Source of the DNA: Archegozetes longisetosus | Lineage: Eukaryota > Arthropoda > Arachnida > Sarcoptiformes > Trhypochthoniidae | Assembly (NCBI GenBank): GCA_018873245.2 | Contig: JAEMBT020000004.1 | Span: 13,152,418 to 13,216,417 of the forward strand | Length of the DNA: 64,000 bases | Direction: 5' to 3' | Translations under genes and position numbers: made by a program | Shown: positions 17,301-30,086 of the stretch, piece by piece | Layout of the letters: each line of letters starts with the position of its first letter | How positions within the stretch are numbered: position 1 is the first letter of the stretch | Notes under the pieces: model-generated | Told to the model about the DNA's origin: nothing | Databases searched by the model: none | Seen by the model: the letters and a program-made list of their open reading frames with translations, nothing else

Positions 17301-19109
17301 ATGTCATGTCTTAGTTCGAATTAGGGGGTATTTGAGACAAGCAATCAAAATAGGAATAAATGGTTAGAGATTTCAAAATCGAGGACATTTAAGTTGGTTT
17401 ATCAAATCTTTTGGTCAAACATCTTTTATTCTTAATCTACCGAATCTCTGATTTAAGGAGACATAGAAAATAATTAGAATCTTACGATCATCTAAATTTT
17501 ATAGATTCAATTACTTGTAAGCTTATAGTTTAATGAATTTTGAATCTTGTTTGACAGCTCTCTTTTGCGATCCATTGGGCGGAACCAATATATTCAATAC
17601 GTTACTCGAAACATCGAATAATGTTCCGATTTCTAATAAATCGGTTGTGGTTCTTGCTTCACGTCTAGACTCATTTTCAATGTTCGATAACATATCTCCA
17701 GGCGCTGACTCTGCTATTAGTTCTTTAGTAACATTATTGGCAGTCGCTAATACTTTAAATACACCAGATATCAAGAACAAAATAAAACTTAATTCAGATG
17801 ATAGAAACGTATTATACGCTCTATTCGATGGCGAAGCCTTTGATTATATCGGTTCTAGTCGTGCTGTTTATGACATAACAAACGGCAAATTTCCAGTTGA
17901 CCCAGAAGGTGATGTAAACCGATCTCAGATCCGAACTGAACACTTTTCACATTTTATTGAACTCAATCAGCTGGGATTTCACGGTAATGAAGAAAAACAA
18001 ACACTTTGGATTCATAAAGATGTGCATTCAAATCAAGATTTGATAAATTTAGAAAATATAATTATAAGTAATGTGAAAGAAACCGATGAGTTGGAGATTA
18101 GGAGTAAACCTGACGGTTCACCACTTCCTCCGTCATCGTTGCAAAGTTTTTTGAAACACGACAAAGAGATAGTCGGTGTTGTTATCGCCAATCATGAAAG
18201 AGAATACACGAACCAGTTTTATAACAGTTTATTTGACGATTTTAGTAATCTGAACAGAACTGATACAAAAGTATCAGTATCGAAAAGACTTTCAAATGTT
18301 GCAACTGTTATTTCAAGATCAATTTACAGTATATTAACCAAAGAACAAGATGTGGATTTGATTACAGTTAATGAAACTTTAATCGACGATTTGCTTGAAT
18401 GCTATTTAATTAATTCTGCGTGTCGTCTATTCAAATATGTCGATCCTTCTCAAACGCCTTCGACCGGTAATTATTATTTCAAATGATATAGTTTGAAAGA
18501 AATGATTCGAGATGATCGACATTTCGTTTGATATCTATCATTTGCAGATAAATCAGATCCTTATCCAACATATGTTGGTGTGTACAATCCAGGAGCAGCG
18601 ACAACGTCGACCCTCTCGCGATATTTTACACACTTGTTATTGTCGTATTTTACTGGAGATAAGGTGGAAGTTGAAACAAAGAAACAATGTTCAGATTTGA
18701 ATAAATCTGATAAGGTTAAACAGTTATTTGCATTAATTCATTTATCAAACTTATAAATGGTTCTATTTTCTAGTCATTTTATTACTATTGGATGGCAAAT
18801 AAAGGTTCGAACGGTAATTGTATTAAATCTCAAGCGCTAAGAACGCTGGCTCTTTCGCCCGCGTTCATAAGCGGTCAGATCAAGACTTCGGATACATATT
18901 CAACATGGACTGAAAGTCAATGGAGAAACAGTTCTGTGCGACTTTTCATTATGCCGAGTGCTCTTCAACAGTGGATCACATTAATTACAGGACTAATCAT
19001 TTTGTGCGTCTCTTTTTTTATTGTCTATTTTATTGATAAGAAGTCTTCAATGCTTTTTGATTCATGTGATGTTATCATACCCGAACAGACTCTAACAGTT
19101 GGCTGTTAG
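14351..19109 (+). CDS. nicastrin (gamma-secretase subunit)
   Basis: Type I membrane glycoprotein of the gamma-secretase complex, whose large ectodomain gates substrates such as Notch. Exons: 14351-14417, 14527-14625, 14696-14819, 14892-15165, 15411-15549, 17522-18466, 18548-18714, 18774-19109. They are in phase throughout and give 716 residues (human about 709). Visible features are a hydrophobic signal peptide in exon 1, KIYLPIESEHF and RLNATHQIGC near the N terminus, and the DYIGSSR motif at about residues 342-348 with the preceding Glu of the DGEAF stretch. PPSSLQSFL, the TYSTWTESQW stretch and one C-terminal transmembrane helix (ITLITGLIILCVSFFIVYF) complete the family pattern. The acceptor of exon 6 (17522) was chosen because it keeps phase; residues just after that junction align poorly and could shift. 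The 1.97-kb intron before it carries a transposon at 15989-16641. Confidence 0.95.
15989..16641 (+). mobile_element. 653-bp hAT element remnant in a nicastrin intron
   Basis: Terminal inverted repeats CAGGGCAAGTATTTTTCGGG and its inverse enclose the segment, with a perfect 8-bp target duplication GTTATAGT at 15981-15988 and 16642-16649. CCCGAT-type subterminal motifs recur at both ends. On the plus strand, about 16335-16445 reads YAERSFTVYKNLLTEDRQ, matching the hAT transposase C-terminal dimerisation region (family pattern ERSFS.YK..L...R), but it is broken by stops. It is an internally deleted, non-autonomous hAT copy. Confidence 0.92.
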
Positions 19110-20305
19110 CCATTTAGAACTTAATTTTGGTCTAACTTTGTAACTAATAGATTGAGATTCTGTCGAATTGATAACACCAAATGTGACTCAAATTGACTAG
19201 GTTTTCATCCTAAGTGATTGCATATTTCTTTGTCTGAATTGTTTATTTTTTTATAGTTATATTTATGTTCAAGCACTAAAATTTGTTATATGTTAAAACA
19301 TTCACCAAACAAATTAGTAGATTAGAGGTATTTTAATCAGAAAATCAATTATTCTTTTTTGACTAAATATTTGGAGATAACATCAATAATTGAACATAAA
19401 GATATGTAATTTACTTTTTTACGAAACCTAACAACCAGCTTATAGACCATTAACTATTTATTATTTATTCATTAAAAGTTTTGATTCGTCCAAATATTTA
19501 TTATTAATCTATTGATTCACTTTTGATTCGTACAATAGTCATAATTGATCGAATTCTTGTTAATAAGATTGAAAATTGAAACAGTAATTTTCAGTTGACT
19601 GAATTGGTTCATTTAAGACAAGTTTTACCATTTAGCCAACTAAATGTTGGTTCATTAAAGTCTATTTGGTTTTAATATAAAAGTCGGAGTTGAATTTTAT
19701 CATGGAATCTGTTACGAGTCATCAGCTCGTGTTAACTGCTGGAGTTGTCTTCAGACCAGGTAAAAATTCAAAATATGCATCAAAAGTTGAGAAGTTGTCA
19801 AGCCGCTGGTATCCTTTTAGACATATAAATGAATTGAGACTTTAATGAAACCAGTCATTATATCTTATCTATAAAAAAATTGATTGATCATCTGGTTTTA
19901 TCAATCAATATTTTTGGGCTAATTGAAGACTAGTTCTTATTTACTAAAGTTAATTGGATTTTTTCAAAACTATAAATTGATCGTTGTGATTCAAATTATC
20001 GACTAGTTCGTGGTTGTATTTTGTGAAAGTAGATGTAAGTAATGTTTGGTTATTTTACTGAAAAAAGAGAAAACAAGTAAAAAGGGATGAAGAGATGAAG
20101 GCATGCGTGTTATATAAAAATAGTATGAATGGTTTTGAGCACATAGTAAGGCTTTGGTAAAGTGAAAGTAAGTCTGGTTTGAGTGCAGTAGTTGTAAAGT
20201 TGGAGTTCGTATAGATTGGTATTGGATTGACTGCTATATGAATGTTCGCTATACTGAACTGTAGTCATACTTTCGTCATACTCTGTTAATATCATTGTAT
20301 CAAAA
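19110..20305. other. intergenic region between nicastrin and Cbl
   Basis: Holds the nicastrin 3' untranslated region and the Cbl promoter. I see no strong AATAAA for nicastrin, though an ATTAAA variant lies near 19471. A weak candidate exon with a TATA-like box is at 19702-19760. The stretch just before 20306 is free of other signals I can assign. Confidence 0.45.
19702..19760 (+). CDS. weak candidate first exon, unknown protein
   Basis: ATG followed by MESVTSHQLVLTAGVVFRP and then a GGTAAAAA donor-like site. Codon use resembles real exons more than the surrounding DNA, and a TATAAAAG box lies about 28 bp upstream, which is unusually close to the ATG. I found no continuation exon, and the family is not recognised. 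It may be chance. Confidence 0.15.
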
Positions 20306-23300
20306 ATGGCTCTCAACAGCACAACACAGTCTTCGCGATCAAAACAAATGTCAGGTCAAAGTGTGACCACTATTAACAACATTTCAGCTCTATTTACACG
20401 TATTCAGCAGTCGTTTAGTGACGCCATGTCTACGCCAAAGTTCATAATTGATAAAAGAACTATTGAGAAAACATGGAAACTCATGGACAAAGTGGTCAAA
20501 CTGTGCCAACACTCAAAAATGAATCTTAAGAACTCTCCACCGTTTATCTTAGATATATTGCCCGACACTTACCAGCACTTGAGAACCATTTATACGAAGC
20601 ACGAAGAAAAAATGCATTTATTGAATGATAACGAATACTTTCGTATCTTTATTGACAACTTAAACAGAAAATGCAAACAAGCCATCAAACTGTTCAAAGA
20701 GGGAAAGGAGAAGATGTTCGACGAGTCCAGTCATTATAGAAGAAATCTGACAAAATTGAGTCTTGTCTTCAGTCATATGTTATCCGAACTCAAAGCCATT
20801 TTCCCGAACGGAAATTTTGCCGCAGAAAACTTTAGGATAACTAAATCAGATGCAAACGACTTCTGGAAATCAGCCTTTGGCGAAAGGTTTGTCTCATTAC
20901 CTGATTATTTGATTGAATCTTATTATTAGTTAATTATATGATTTGAAACCATATTAAATATTTAGATCTAGCCTCCAATATTCTGCTTGACTTTGTTTGA
21001 TGAAAATTTAGTAAACGGATTATCAGAAAAACTGAATAAATAAAAAACTCGAGTGAATCAATAGTCAGAGTAGACTAAATTGCATTAATTCGATTGACTT
21101 GAAGTCTACTTGAATTAGAAAAATCTGTCCTTTATTTCAGATGAGTATTTTTGTGGACAAAATTTTAGCTTTAGTCTGACTGTAACATTAGAAGATAGCT
21201 TTAGACAGAATCAATTGAATCGTGATTAGCCTCAATATAGAATTATTGACTTTGAGTGTGTCTTATTATTGAACTTTACTAAATTAATTGATGTTACAGT
21301 GAGCAGGATTTGATTATTTGGTTCCAATATTCGTAGCCAGCATTCGTTGCGCAAATTAGTTTATATAATACACATGAGTTGAGTTCTCAAAGTTTGTCAT
21401 TAAGTTAACAATTATCTGAAATTTGAATCAATTAGAGAGTCAGAAATTTGGAAGTCATGTTTGTTTGATTCGTTCAGTACAGTTATAATTATTAGAGAAG
21501 TACTGACTGTTATGTCATATATAACTCTGTTATTGAATTAAGTTATGACACCGTTAACTATAATTTCCTCTTTGAAGGGAAATGACAGATCTGTTTCCTC
21601 GATAAGTACTTTATAAATACCAACCTTATAGCGAATTGAATTCTTTGAATAATCAATATAAGAGTTAATAAATTTAGCTTTAGTTCACATTGTAACAGAT
21701 GAAAACATGTAAATATTTTTGATTTAATTAGATACGATTATCGCAATTTTAATATTTGCACAAAAATGTTTGACAAGTAATACATGATTTACTAGAGTCA
21801 TATCAATTGGCGCAACACTTTTCATTTGAAATGCTAAAAATCACTAACTACGACTCATTACGCTAATTAGTATTAATAATTTTAAGATGTTGGCAGGAAA
21901 AATCAAAATGTAATGCTTAAACTTTAACCTGACTGAGGACACAATTGTTTTGCGACTCCAAATCAAATATAGAAACTAAGATTCAGCTCTAAATTATAGT
22001 CTGATCACCATTTTGAAACACTCGATAAGATACAATAGAATAAATAGTTTAGAACCAATTTTGATATGCCTCGAATTCAATCACTTTTTTTATTATGACT
22101 CAGTTTGGAATCTGTTCGTTGATCACTATTCTATTGGCTTCAATATTGGTATAAATTGACGTATGAATGAAGTATTCAGTTGATTCATATGTTCATTATT
22201 TGAAACTTGTTTACAATAGAACCCAAAATTGATGTTTTTTCGCTTTGTTGGCCAAGGAAGGTGTTCAAGTTTTTGAATGAACTTGGTCTAAGTTAGACTT
22301 TGCGCTGCACGTACAGTATTTAGTGCTACGAAATGTGTGTTCAGTATCTTTTTCAATCAAATGTTGGGTCGTTTCACAGTTGTTCTTATGTAATGCTTGG
22401 CATCACTGTTTGCCAAATTGCGTAACATTTCAAGTGACAGTTATAATGTATTAATGCTTTTATTGTTGAATCGCGATTCAAAACCAACTTAAACACAGTT
22501 GTTATATCGAGCGAGCGTCCATCCATTTTTCCTGTTTGTACCATAAATTATCAAATCTCATACTTTCGGTACGATTTGAACGTTTCAGTACAAACATTAT
22601 TAGAATTGAGAACTCGTGCTCTCTTAATTGTTGATTCGATGTCCACTTTAAAATTGGTCACTTATATATGAAAGTTATAAATCTATATATAAAGCTATAA
22701 ATGAAATCATTTTTAAGTTTTCGATAAACAGAAACTGCATCGAAAAACCTATCGTTCAAACGCAACAACAATAACAAACTAGTAAAATAAGTTGATCTCA
22801 ATCCCAAAACAAATAAAGTTCTATCATTCACTTTTTTATTCTTCATATCTTCTCAGTAGTTAAATTGATTTTTCAAATGCTTAAAAAAACTGTCTAAAAA
22901 TGACTGAAAAGACTAAATTTGAATCTAAACCTAAAACGCTGTCAACACGTTTATGATTGACTAACCGTTTGATTTCGAAGCTAATAAAAATCTTGAAGAT
23001 TGTCACAACATTTAATCAATATAGTTAATTCTTTTGTCTTTTATTCGACAACACGAGTTCGACTTATGTTTTCTGAAAATTTGCCCTAAAATTGTGTTAG
23101 TTCGAAGATTATTTCAATTTTATGATCGCTCGTGGAAAGTGGACAACTTTTCGTTTATTAGGAATAATGAGTCTCTTCCTGAGTAATGCTTATTTTGCTT
23201 ATTTAGATGAATGCTCATTTATTCAGCTGAAAGTTTTTGAAAATGATTTGAACGAATTGAAGCCATTTTCGGTAAAGTTGGCATTTATTCGAATCGAAGG

Positions 23301-26300
23301 TCGACTTGATTTGTGTCTATAAATTTTAAAAGTATTGCTTGTATTAATGATCCGGAAACCTTGTTCTATTAAAAAAAGTTAAATCAATTCTTATTTTAAT
23401 ATGATTTGATTGACTTGAAGAAATGAGTGTTAGATTCAAATCAAAATGAATTAAATTGTTTTCATAAACGACTGATTAAAAGTTCGTGCGCAACAATTTT
23501 GATATTGATAAGCAGTTCTTATACTTGGAATTACGGTTGGTTTTAAGATAATCAAATGAAACAGTTTTGAAGAAATGATGTCATATGTTTGATCACTTGT
23601 GATACTGTAGTGATTCAATTGAGAAAATGAGTGTTTCACAATGATTTGGTTTGTTAAACTTGACTCTCTGCAAATTGATTACTCACTTTTATTAAAGTTG
23701 AGATTCAAATATTTAGAATGAAACAAAATTCACTATTATTCACACGATATTTCGAAAGGTAATGACCGAGTCAATGTTTTGCCTCAAAATTTTTGTTGTT
23801 GTTGTGTTCCAAATTGAATTCATTTTTGAAAAGTTTTCGAAGTTTTGTTCTGAAGTGATCAAAGTAAACAACTTATAGAAACTTGAAGTTAAATTTCTGC
23901 TATTGATACTAGCTTTTTGATGCCAAATTGATTAAATCATTGTTAAAGACTTGTGTCTGAGCGTTGCATTTAAGTAAACTATTTGGAATCGGCGATATAC
24001 CGATCATTTTAAAACCTTAGGTGGTGTTTCATCGAATTGATCTGACTTCTCTGTTAATCTGAACTTAAGCTTGTTGACGGAAATAGTTCTTAGGGGCTTA
24101 TTTAAAAAAGTATAGTTCAAAAACTGATTTTCAAACGAATAAAGTATTTTTTAAGATTTGCTGCAACACAGCGAACAAATGTTAATATTGATGCTCTGTT
24201 GAGCTCTAAACGTTGATTGTTAGCTCTACTCTAATTATTGGTAAAAGTTTTTTGGAGTCAAACATTTTTGTACATTGCTTGCAAACTATAACTTTGATGC
24301 AATATATATGCAAATGATTGTATTTACTTATAATCGCTTTTTGATAATAACTTGCATATATTTTCTATGTATAGAACAATAGTTGCGTGGCGTGTGTTTC
24401 GTCAAACACTACATCAGATACATCCCATTAGCTCAGGATTAGAAGCCATGGCATTAAAATCAACTATTGATTTAACATGCAATGACTTCATATCTAACTT
24501 TGAATTTGATGTTTTTACAAGGTATGCATTTTTTCATTGTTATCGATCTCGATCGGTTGCATCTAAAATCTAATTGTGTCATTTTGTTGACCAATTATCC
24601 AAATATATTGAATAATTGATTCTATTTTGATTTCTAACTTCAAAATAATAGGTTATTCCAGCCATGGTCTACACTTTTACGGAATTGGCAAATCTTAGCG
24701 GTCACACATCCTGGATATGTAGCTTTTCTTACTTACGATGAAGTTAAAGCTCGTCTTCAAAAGTATATAAATAAACCTGGGAGGTATGCATACAAACAAT
24801 ACACTTTGATTTCAGATTAATAATTATAACTGATTTCAAGTGTCAGTTCATTCAATGTTTTAACTATTATTAACTTTGATTAGTTATGTTTTTCGACTGA
24901 GTTGTACACGTTTGGGTCAGTGGGCTATCGGTTACGTTACACCTGATGGCAATATTTTACAAACCATTCCACAAAATAAATCTCTCTGTCAGGCACTTCT
25001 TGATGGCTATCGAGAAGGATTGTATGTATTGCTTACAAAATATTGCCAAACAGTATTAATTAGTCTATCATATAACCTATGCTTTTATTGGTATAAAACT
25101 TGTATCATATGAAAGCTGTTGCTTTCCCAAAACTCTACGACAGAAACTAATATTTGAGTTGGTTGTAATTTGTTTCAATGCCAATTATTTCAGTTATTTG
25201 TATCCTGATGGCCGTAACGTGAATCCCGACCTGACCTGGGCTGTAATGGCAACACCTGAAGATCATATTAGAGTGACTCAGGAACAATACGAACTCTACT
25301 GTGAAATGGGATCTACTTTTCAACTGTGTAAAATATGTGCTGAAAATGATAAAGATATTCGTATTGAGCCATGTGGACACTTGCTATGCACTCCTTGTCT
25401 GACTTCGTGGCAGGTCTGTATTCATACTAGCTTACGTTATTACCAATTTTTAGATTTCAATTTAAGACAAAATAGAAACAAGCTAACTTGATAACGCTAA
25501 GTTTGCGCGTTATTTGGTTCGGTTCAGTTAAATAAGATTTCATGTTTTTAGTGTCAATCATATATTGAACCATTTTTAAGTTGTTTAATTGTTTTATATT
25601 TATTATAATTTTTCAACGAAATGGTGATGAGAACTGATATAAGAACGTATAGATTATCGATGAAACGACTCTAATTCGTAATATCCAGTGAAATGCTTTA
25701 TAAGTTGCATAACCTGAATGTACGTTTGATGTTTAGGATTCTGAAGGTCAAGGATGTCCGTTCTGTAGAGCAGAAATCAAAGGAACAGAGCAGGTAGTTG
25801 TTGACCCTTTCGATCCGTTGGGTCGGCACACCGTTCGTGTTGCCGACGACGCCAACAATACCAGCAATTTATTAGATTTAGATGACGACGAAAACTGTTT
25901 TGAGGTATGTTTTGCCACTTGAATCGATGTAATTTGTCTTTGATCTTTCGTATCTAACGTTATCTCACACCTGAATCTAATCCTGACTGTTTGTTCATCT
26001 TTTGCTTTAAAAGTTTGTGTTTTGCGTTTTTGTTTAATATTTTTAGGACGGCATGAAATGATTTTTGGTTTATTTATTAAAAGTAAAAATTGAAGAAAAA
26101 TCGATACTTTTGTTTGTTTGCTTCAACATATCATGTCATAACTCTAAAAAATGTACTATTCGCTCAAATGATTTGGCCATTGATCCGCACTATAACCGTG
26201 CAATAGCTTTGAATCACGAAATAAGCAAATTAACGAAATACTCGTGAAATGCATGATTCATTCAAATATTGTTATGCACTTTAATGTATTTTTATATTAA

Positions 26301-29300
26301 AAGTATTGTCATGGTATTTAATTTGCCAAAAGTATTTAAATAACTATTTAATTATTGAATTGACATTTGATTGATGTTTTTGCTTTTAAATGTAATTAAA
26401 AGATTTATTTACCGAACAGTTTTAATCTAGTTTACAATTTAGTAGCGAATTATTTTTTCTGTAACTTATTCTGATTCAATTGAATGTATGGCTCGCTTTC
26501 ATCAATAAAGCATTTATTAATCAAAATGATGACCTGCTTTTCATGTAATAGTTGATCGTTGTACTTATTGAGGTTTTCGAGTAAGTCATCCTCTTATGCC
26601 TATCTATCAATAGGATCCAAACACATGGACGTCATCTCTTCAAGCGTTAGCACTGAATCCACGAATGTCTGAACAGAATCGAGTAAGAAATAGAGACTCA
26701 AATCCATTTGAAAATCAAAATGATCTGAACTTAAATCGTAAAATCGAATCAAAACTTAATTAATAATTTTTGATTGCAAAATGTTTAGTCTACAAGTCGT
26801 TCTCCAATGGTTTCTCCACAATCCTCTCCACAAACAAGTCGAAAGCAAACTAACCAGAAAAGTGGTCCAACACTTCCATCGACAACAGCACCTCCGCCTC
26901 CAATACCTCCTCGACGAATATCTCCGACCAACACTCCGGTTCACTCTCCCGGTGCGTCTCCCAAGCATAATGTGTTACCGACCAAAACAATAAGGATTAG
27001 CAAAACTTTGACTTCAATCAAATCAAATAATGATAAAATAAATGATAAAACAATCGCTGAATCAAAGCCTGAAAACGATCACAAATTGGATAGAAGTACA
27101 AAAATGACACATTTGTCAGCACAGACTTTTAACCCTTCGTTCGGAACATGGCCGGGAGCAGCAAATACAGTATTACCAAATAATCAATTAGGTGTCAGTC
27201 AATCTGCGGGCACTTCGCCCACTAATGTTATAATAAGCTCACCATTGATTCCAAGACATCCGCCGCCATTACCCACACCAAAGCCAACAGATGCAAAGCA
27301 TAACTTGAGTACAAATTCACATTCAATGACAGCTTCATTCAATTCTATCGAATCGAGCGATTTAATTGAAGAACACAGTTATGCCAACACTGAACTCAAT
27401 GGTGAGTCTTCTCAATCAGATTACAGCTATAGTCAAAATGTCAACTATACTGTATTGCTGCAGATCTTGTTCACATCAGCTCTGACCTAACCTTTGTTTA
27501 TGAACAACATAAGGTTAAGTAGGAGCGATGTGTCGCACGTGATTGCGATCTGCAAACTATTGCTTGAGCTGTTATAAAAGTGAAACAATCATGGCAGTTA
27601 TTGTCAAAAATAATCAAAGTTTGCAATTGATTAGAGCGAAAATCTTTACAATACATTATTTGTTAATAGGTTCTCGTCGTGTTGAGTCAGAGCCACTTCA
27701 AGGTCCATCTCTCTCACCAACTAGTTCTTCATCATCTTCTCCGTCATCAATTTCATCTAAATCTGAGAGAAAGTTTGTTGAATTTTGTTTTTCTCTTTTC
27801 AGTTCATAGCTTATAGTTGTATGACTTTACAAAAGGTTTTACAACTGACCATTAATTTGTTGGTTTGTTTAACATATTATTGTGAGTCGCGCTCGTATGA
27901 AAGTTGAGACAGCACTTATGATGTACTGACTCGATTAAGTGCTAACCCATTGCTAACCCATTGAAAACTGTATAAGAAGTTATGTTTGCAGAGCGCTAGT
28001 GTTAGCGCGATCTGCAATAATAGACACGGGCAAAGTCAAACTAAAGCCCACAGGTTTCATGCATTATAATAATATTCGCGGTTAATGGTTCTAAAATAAA
28101 GCAGATATAGACTATAATAGACTGTAATCGACAAAATCATTATATGAGTCTATACGATAAGGATTATAAAGAAGTTTTAAACAAAATAATTATTGGTAGT
28201 TCATTATGTATAACAATCGTCTTTTAGAATATGAATAGGTTTTAGTTATTCTTATATTGTTGCGAGCACTCAATCATTTCTACTAAACCAAAATTAAAAT
28301 TTAAAGTGCAATTTCAAGTTGACAAAAGATTATCATTCCTTGGCCTAGTCTTAACAACAAATCGATCGAAAATAAGATTCCAAGTTTATCGTAAGCCTTG
28401 CGATGTGAACCGATTTCTCAATTTTGAATGAAACGATTGCATAAACACTAAAATAGTGATCGATTCGCAAGCGAGGCAAACGATCATCTTTGCAGTGAAA
28501 TTAGTTTTATATAATCAATTTTATCAGTTAATGGGTATCTCATATTTTTAATCAATTGCAGAATAAAGATATTGATAGAACAGATTTGTTACTCGGTCAA
28601 AATAAACGTTCACACTTCATATAACTAAAGTTATTCGAATGGCATATTTCAAATCATTTCACATTCGACCGCAAAAAGTAATAAAAGTTATCATTTAAAT
28701 CTTACTTATTGTTGATTAAGGAATAATTGAGAATTGGCTCCTTTACGATCAAAAGATACAATTGAACCAGACTTAAGAAATGGTATTTATGTGATGACTT
28801 GTTTGAAGCGCGGGCCAAACCAAAGCATATTTGACAGAATTGACAGAACGTATTGATAATCTTAGGCGTTATGTAAGAAATGTAAAGATAGACGTGCTCG
28901 CTTTGGCTGTCATTCTATTCATAAAAGATGACAATCAATTGGAATAGTGCTAAAGTAGTGAACAAATGCCATCAATGCTATCAAACAATAATATGTGAAG
29001 CTTTCATTATACGCCCATGTCATCAAATGTGATTAATTAAGAGACAGAGACTATAGGACGAGCAATGTTTGGTCCACTATAACAGACAAACTAATTTCTA
29101 AACGCGTCACATAGTTTTTTAATTGTTATAACTAAGTCTTAATCGTTGAACCGTTTTATTAACTGTTTATTTGCCTGATCGGCATCTCTTAACAGTTGGA
29201 AAGCATTACAATTGTAAGACTGAATCTACGTTAGAATTTATTTTTAATATTATTCTGGCTAACTATTGGCAGAGATTAGCAAACTTATTCAATCAAATCA

Positions 29301-29723
29301 AATATATGTTTGACTGAGTCAAAGTAAAAGTTGAACCACAATCAATAATGTTCGGACCAAATAAGCAGTAAATGACACATTCAAATATATTTATTAAGGC
29401 CTTTTCTAAATGATTACCTCAAGTGTTGTTAGATCTAATACGACATATTTGATTTAACAGGAGTCGGTGTTTAATGAACACATTATGTTTTTTGTTTCAG
29501 AACACGTTCGTGGGTTCGACCGCTGGCAACCAGTTTACTGGAAAACAAAGAAAACGACAGAGTAAGCTATGTCAACTTACATATGGATTATATTTCACAA
29601 CTAATATCCGAAGGCTATTGTCAAGAATCAGTTATTAGAGCCCTCGGTATAGCAAAAAACGATTTACAAATGGCTCGCGATATACTTCACGAGTTTGTGA
29701 CGAAACGTAATCTAACAAATTGA
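20306..29723 (+). CDS. Cbl: E3 ubiquitin-protein ligase Cbl (long form)
   Basis: Adaptor and ubiquitin ligase that downregulates activated receptor tyrosine kinases. Exons: 20306-20886, 24375-24521, 24652-24783, 24884-25021, 25194-25413, 25737-25904, 26614-26682, 26789-27401, 27670-27772, 29501-29723. They are in phase and give 797 residues. Domain order: the 4-helix domain ([25 protein letters not shown] homologue), EF-hand-like segment ([20 protein letters not shown]) and SH2-like domain ([17 protein letters not shown], phosphotyrosine-binding Arg about 291). Then come the linker with Tyr365 and Tyr368, the RING finger (CKIC at 378-381, CGHLLC, CPFC), a proline-rich tail with PPPPIPPRR and [12 protein letters not shown], and a C-terminal UBA domain ([20 protein letters not shown]). 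The tail is shorter than in vertebrate c-Cbl. The start follows CAAAATGG, a good context. Intron 1 is 3.5 kb. Confidence 0.97.
23122..23322 (+). CDS. small ORF in Cbl intron 1 with signal-peptide-like start (doubtful)
   Basis: A 66-residue ATG-started frame whose first 26 residues (basic start, then [15 protein letters not shown]) resemble a secretion signal. There are only two cysteines and no family I recognise. It lies on the same strand as Cbl inside its first intron. Length and composition are within what AT-rich DNA gives by chance, so this is recorded only as a possibility. Confidence 0.12.
   Translation: MIARGKWTTFRLLGIMSLFLSNAYFAYLDECSFIQLKVFENDLNELKPFSVKLAFIRIEGRLDLCL
26047..26061 (+). 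CDS. Cbl: alternative terminal coding exon giving a short Cbl isoform
   Basis: Downstream of the RING-encoding exon, a good acceptor (TATTTTTAG) is followed by five codons, Asp-Gly-Met-Lys-stop. The exon is in phase 0 with the preceding one ending at 25904, and a canonical AATAAA lies at 26504-26509. Using it would yield a protein of about 466 residues that keeps the tyrosine-kinase-binding and RING regions but lacks the proline-rich tail and UBA domain. Drosophila Cbl is known to make an analogous short form. No transcript data support it here. Confidence 0.45.
   Translation, partial: DGMK
26504..26509 (+). terminator. poly(A) signal for the putative short Cbl transcript
   Basis: Canonical AATAAA about 440 bp after the alternative stop codon and upstream of the next Cbl exon (26614). 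Its position fits intronic polyadenylation. Confidence 0.4.
27460..27553. repeat. imperfect long hairpin in a Cbl intron
   Basis: Ends are GCAGATC and GATCTGC; further inside, TAACCTT pairs with AAGGTTA and GCTCT with GGAGC. The 94-nt segment folds into an imperfect stem. It lies between coding exons 8 and 9 of Cbl and could be a small foldback transposon or a structured RNA. See also the related hairpin at 27986-28017. Confidence 0.45.
27986..28017. repeat. compact GC-rich hairpin in a Cbl intron
   Basis: TTGCAGA and GCGCTA on the left pair with TAGCGC and TCTGCAA on the right around a short loop, with a GA bulge. It is unusually GC-rich for this intron. It shares the TGCAGA end motif with the hairpin at 27460-27553, so the two may be related fragments of one repeat family. 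Confidence 0.5.
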
Positions 29724-29749
29724 ACATAAATTAGATTATTTACAATATA

Positions 29750-29755
29750 AATAAA
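29750..29755 (+). terminator. Cbl poly(A) signal
   Basis: AATAAA 27 bp after the Cbl stop codon. The next gene, on the opposite strand, ends 332 bp further on, so the two transcripts are tail to tail. Confidence 0.6.
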
Positions 29756-30031
29756 TGACTCGTCAACTACTAGTCAATTATATTTTGCTAAAACAGTCAA
29801 TACCGTATTATTAAAATGGATGTATTTTTGTGCTAATATTTGTGGCCATTTTATGACCCTTTGGTGATAAGTGGTTTTCATTACTTACTTACAAATAATT
29901 GAACGAATAATTGAACAAATCAAATATTTCTATTACCAAATACTTTAATCAAATCATGAGAAAAGATTAAGAATTTGTTACAAAGTTTCCAATTATTGAT
30001 TATCTAAACGAACAAAAATAACTAAAATCTA

Positions 30032-30037
30032 TTTATT
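30032..30037 (-). terminator. DERA poly(A) signal
   Basis: AATAAA on the minus strand (TTTATT as written), about 50 bp beyond the aldolase stop codon. Confidence 0.6.
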
Positions 30038-30086
30038 TAATAAAATTTTGGAAATAAGTTGTAATAAAATAAAGTTTTGAGAATGT

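Noticed and set aside
17523..17780. Minus-strand 85-codon frame
   Set aside because: Antisense shadow of nicastrin exon 6.
26756..26993. Arg/Trp-rich minus-strand frame and an overlapping plus-strand frame
   Set aside because: Both are out-of-frame readings of the proline/serine-rich Cbl exon 26789-27401.
27543..27809. 88-codon plus-strand frame
   Set aside because: Only 27670-27772 is the real Cbl exon; the rest is intron read-through.
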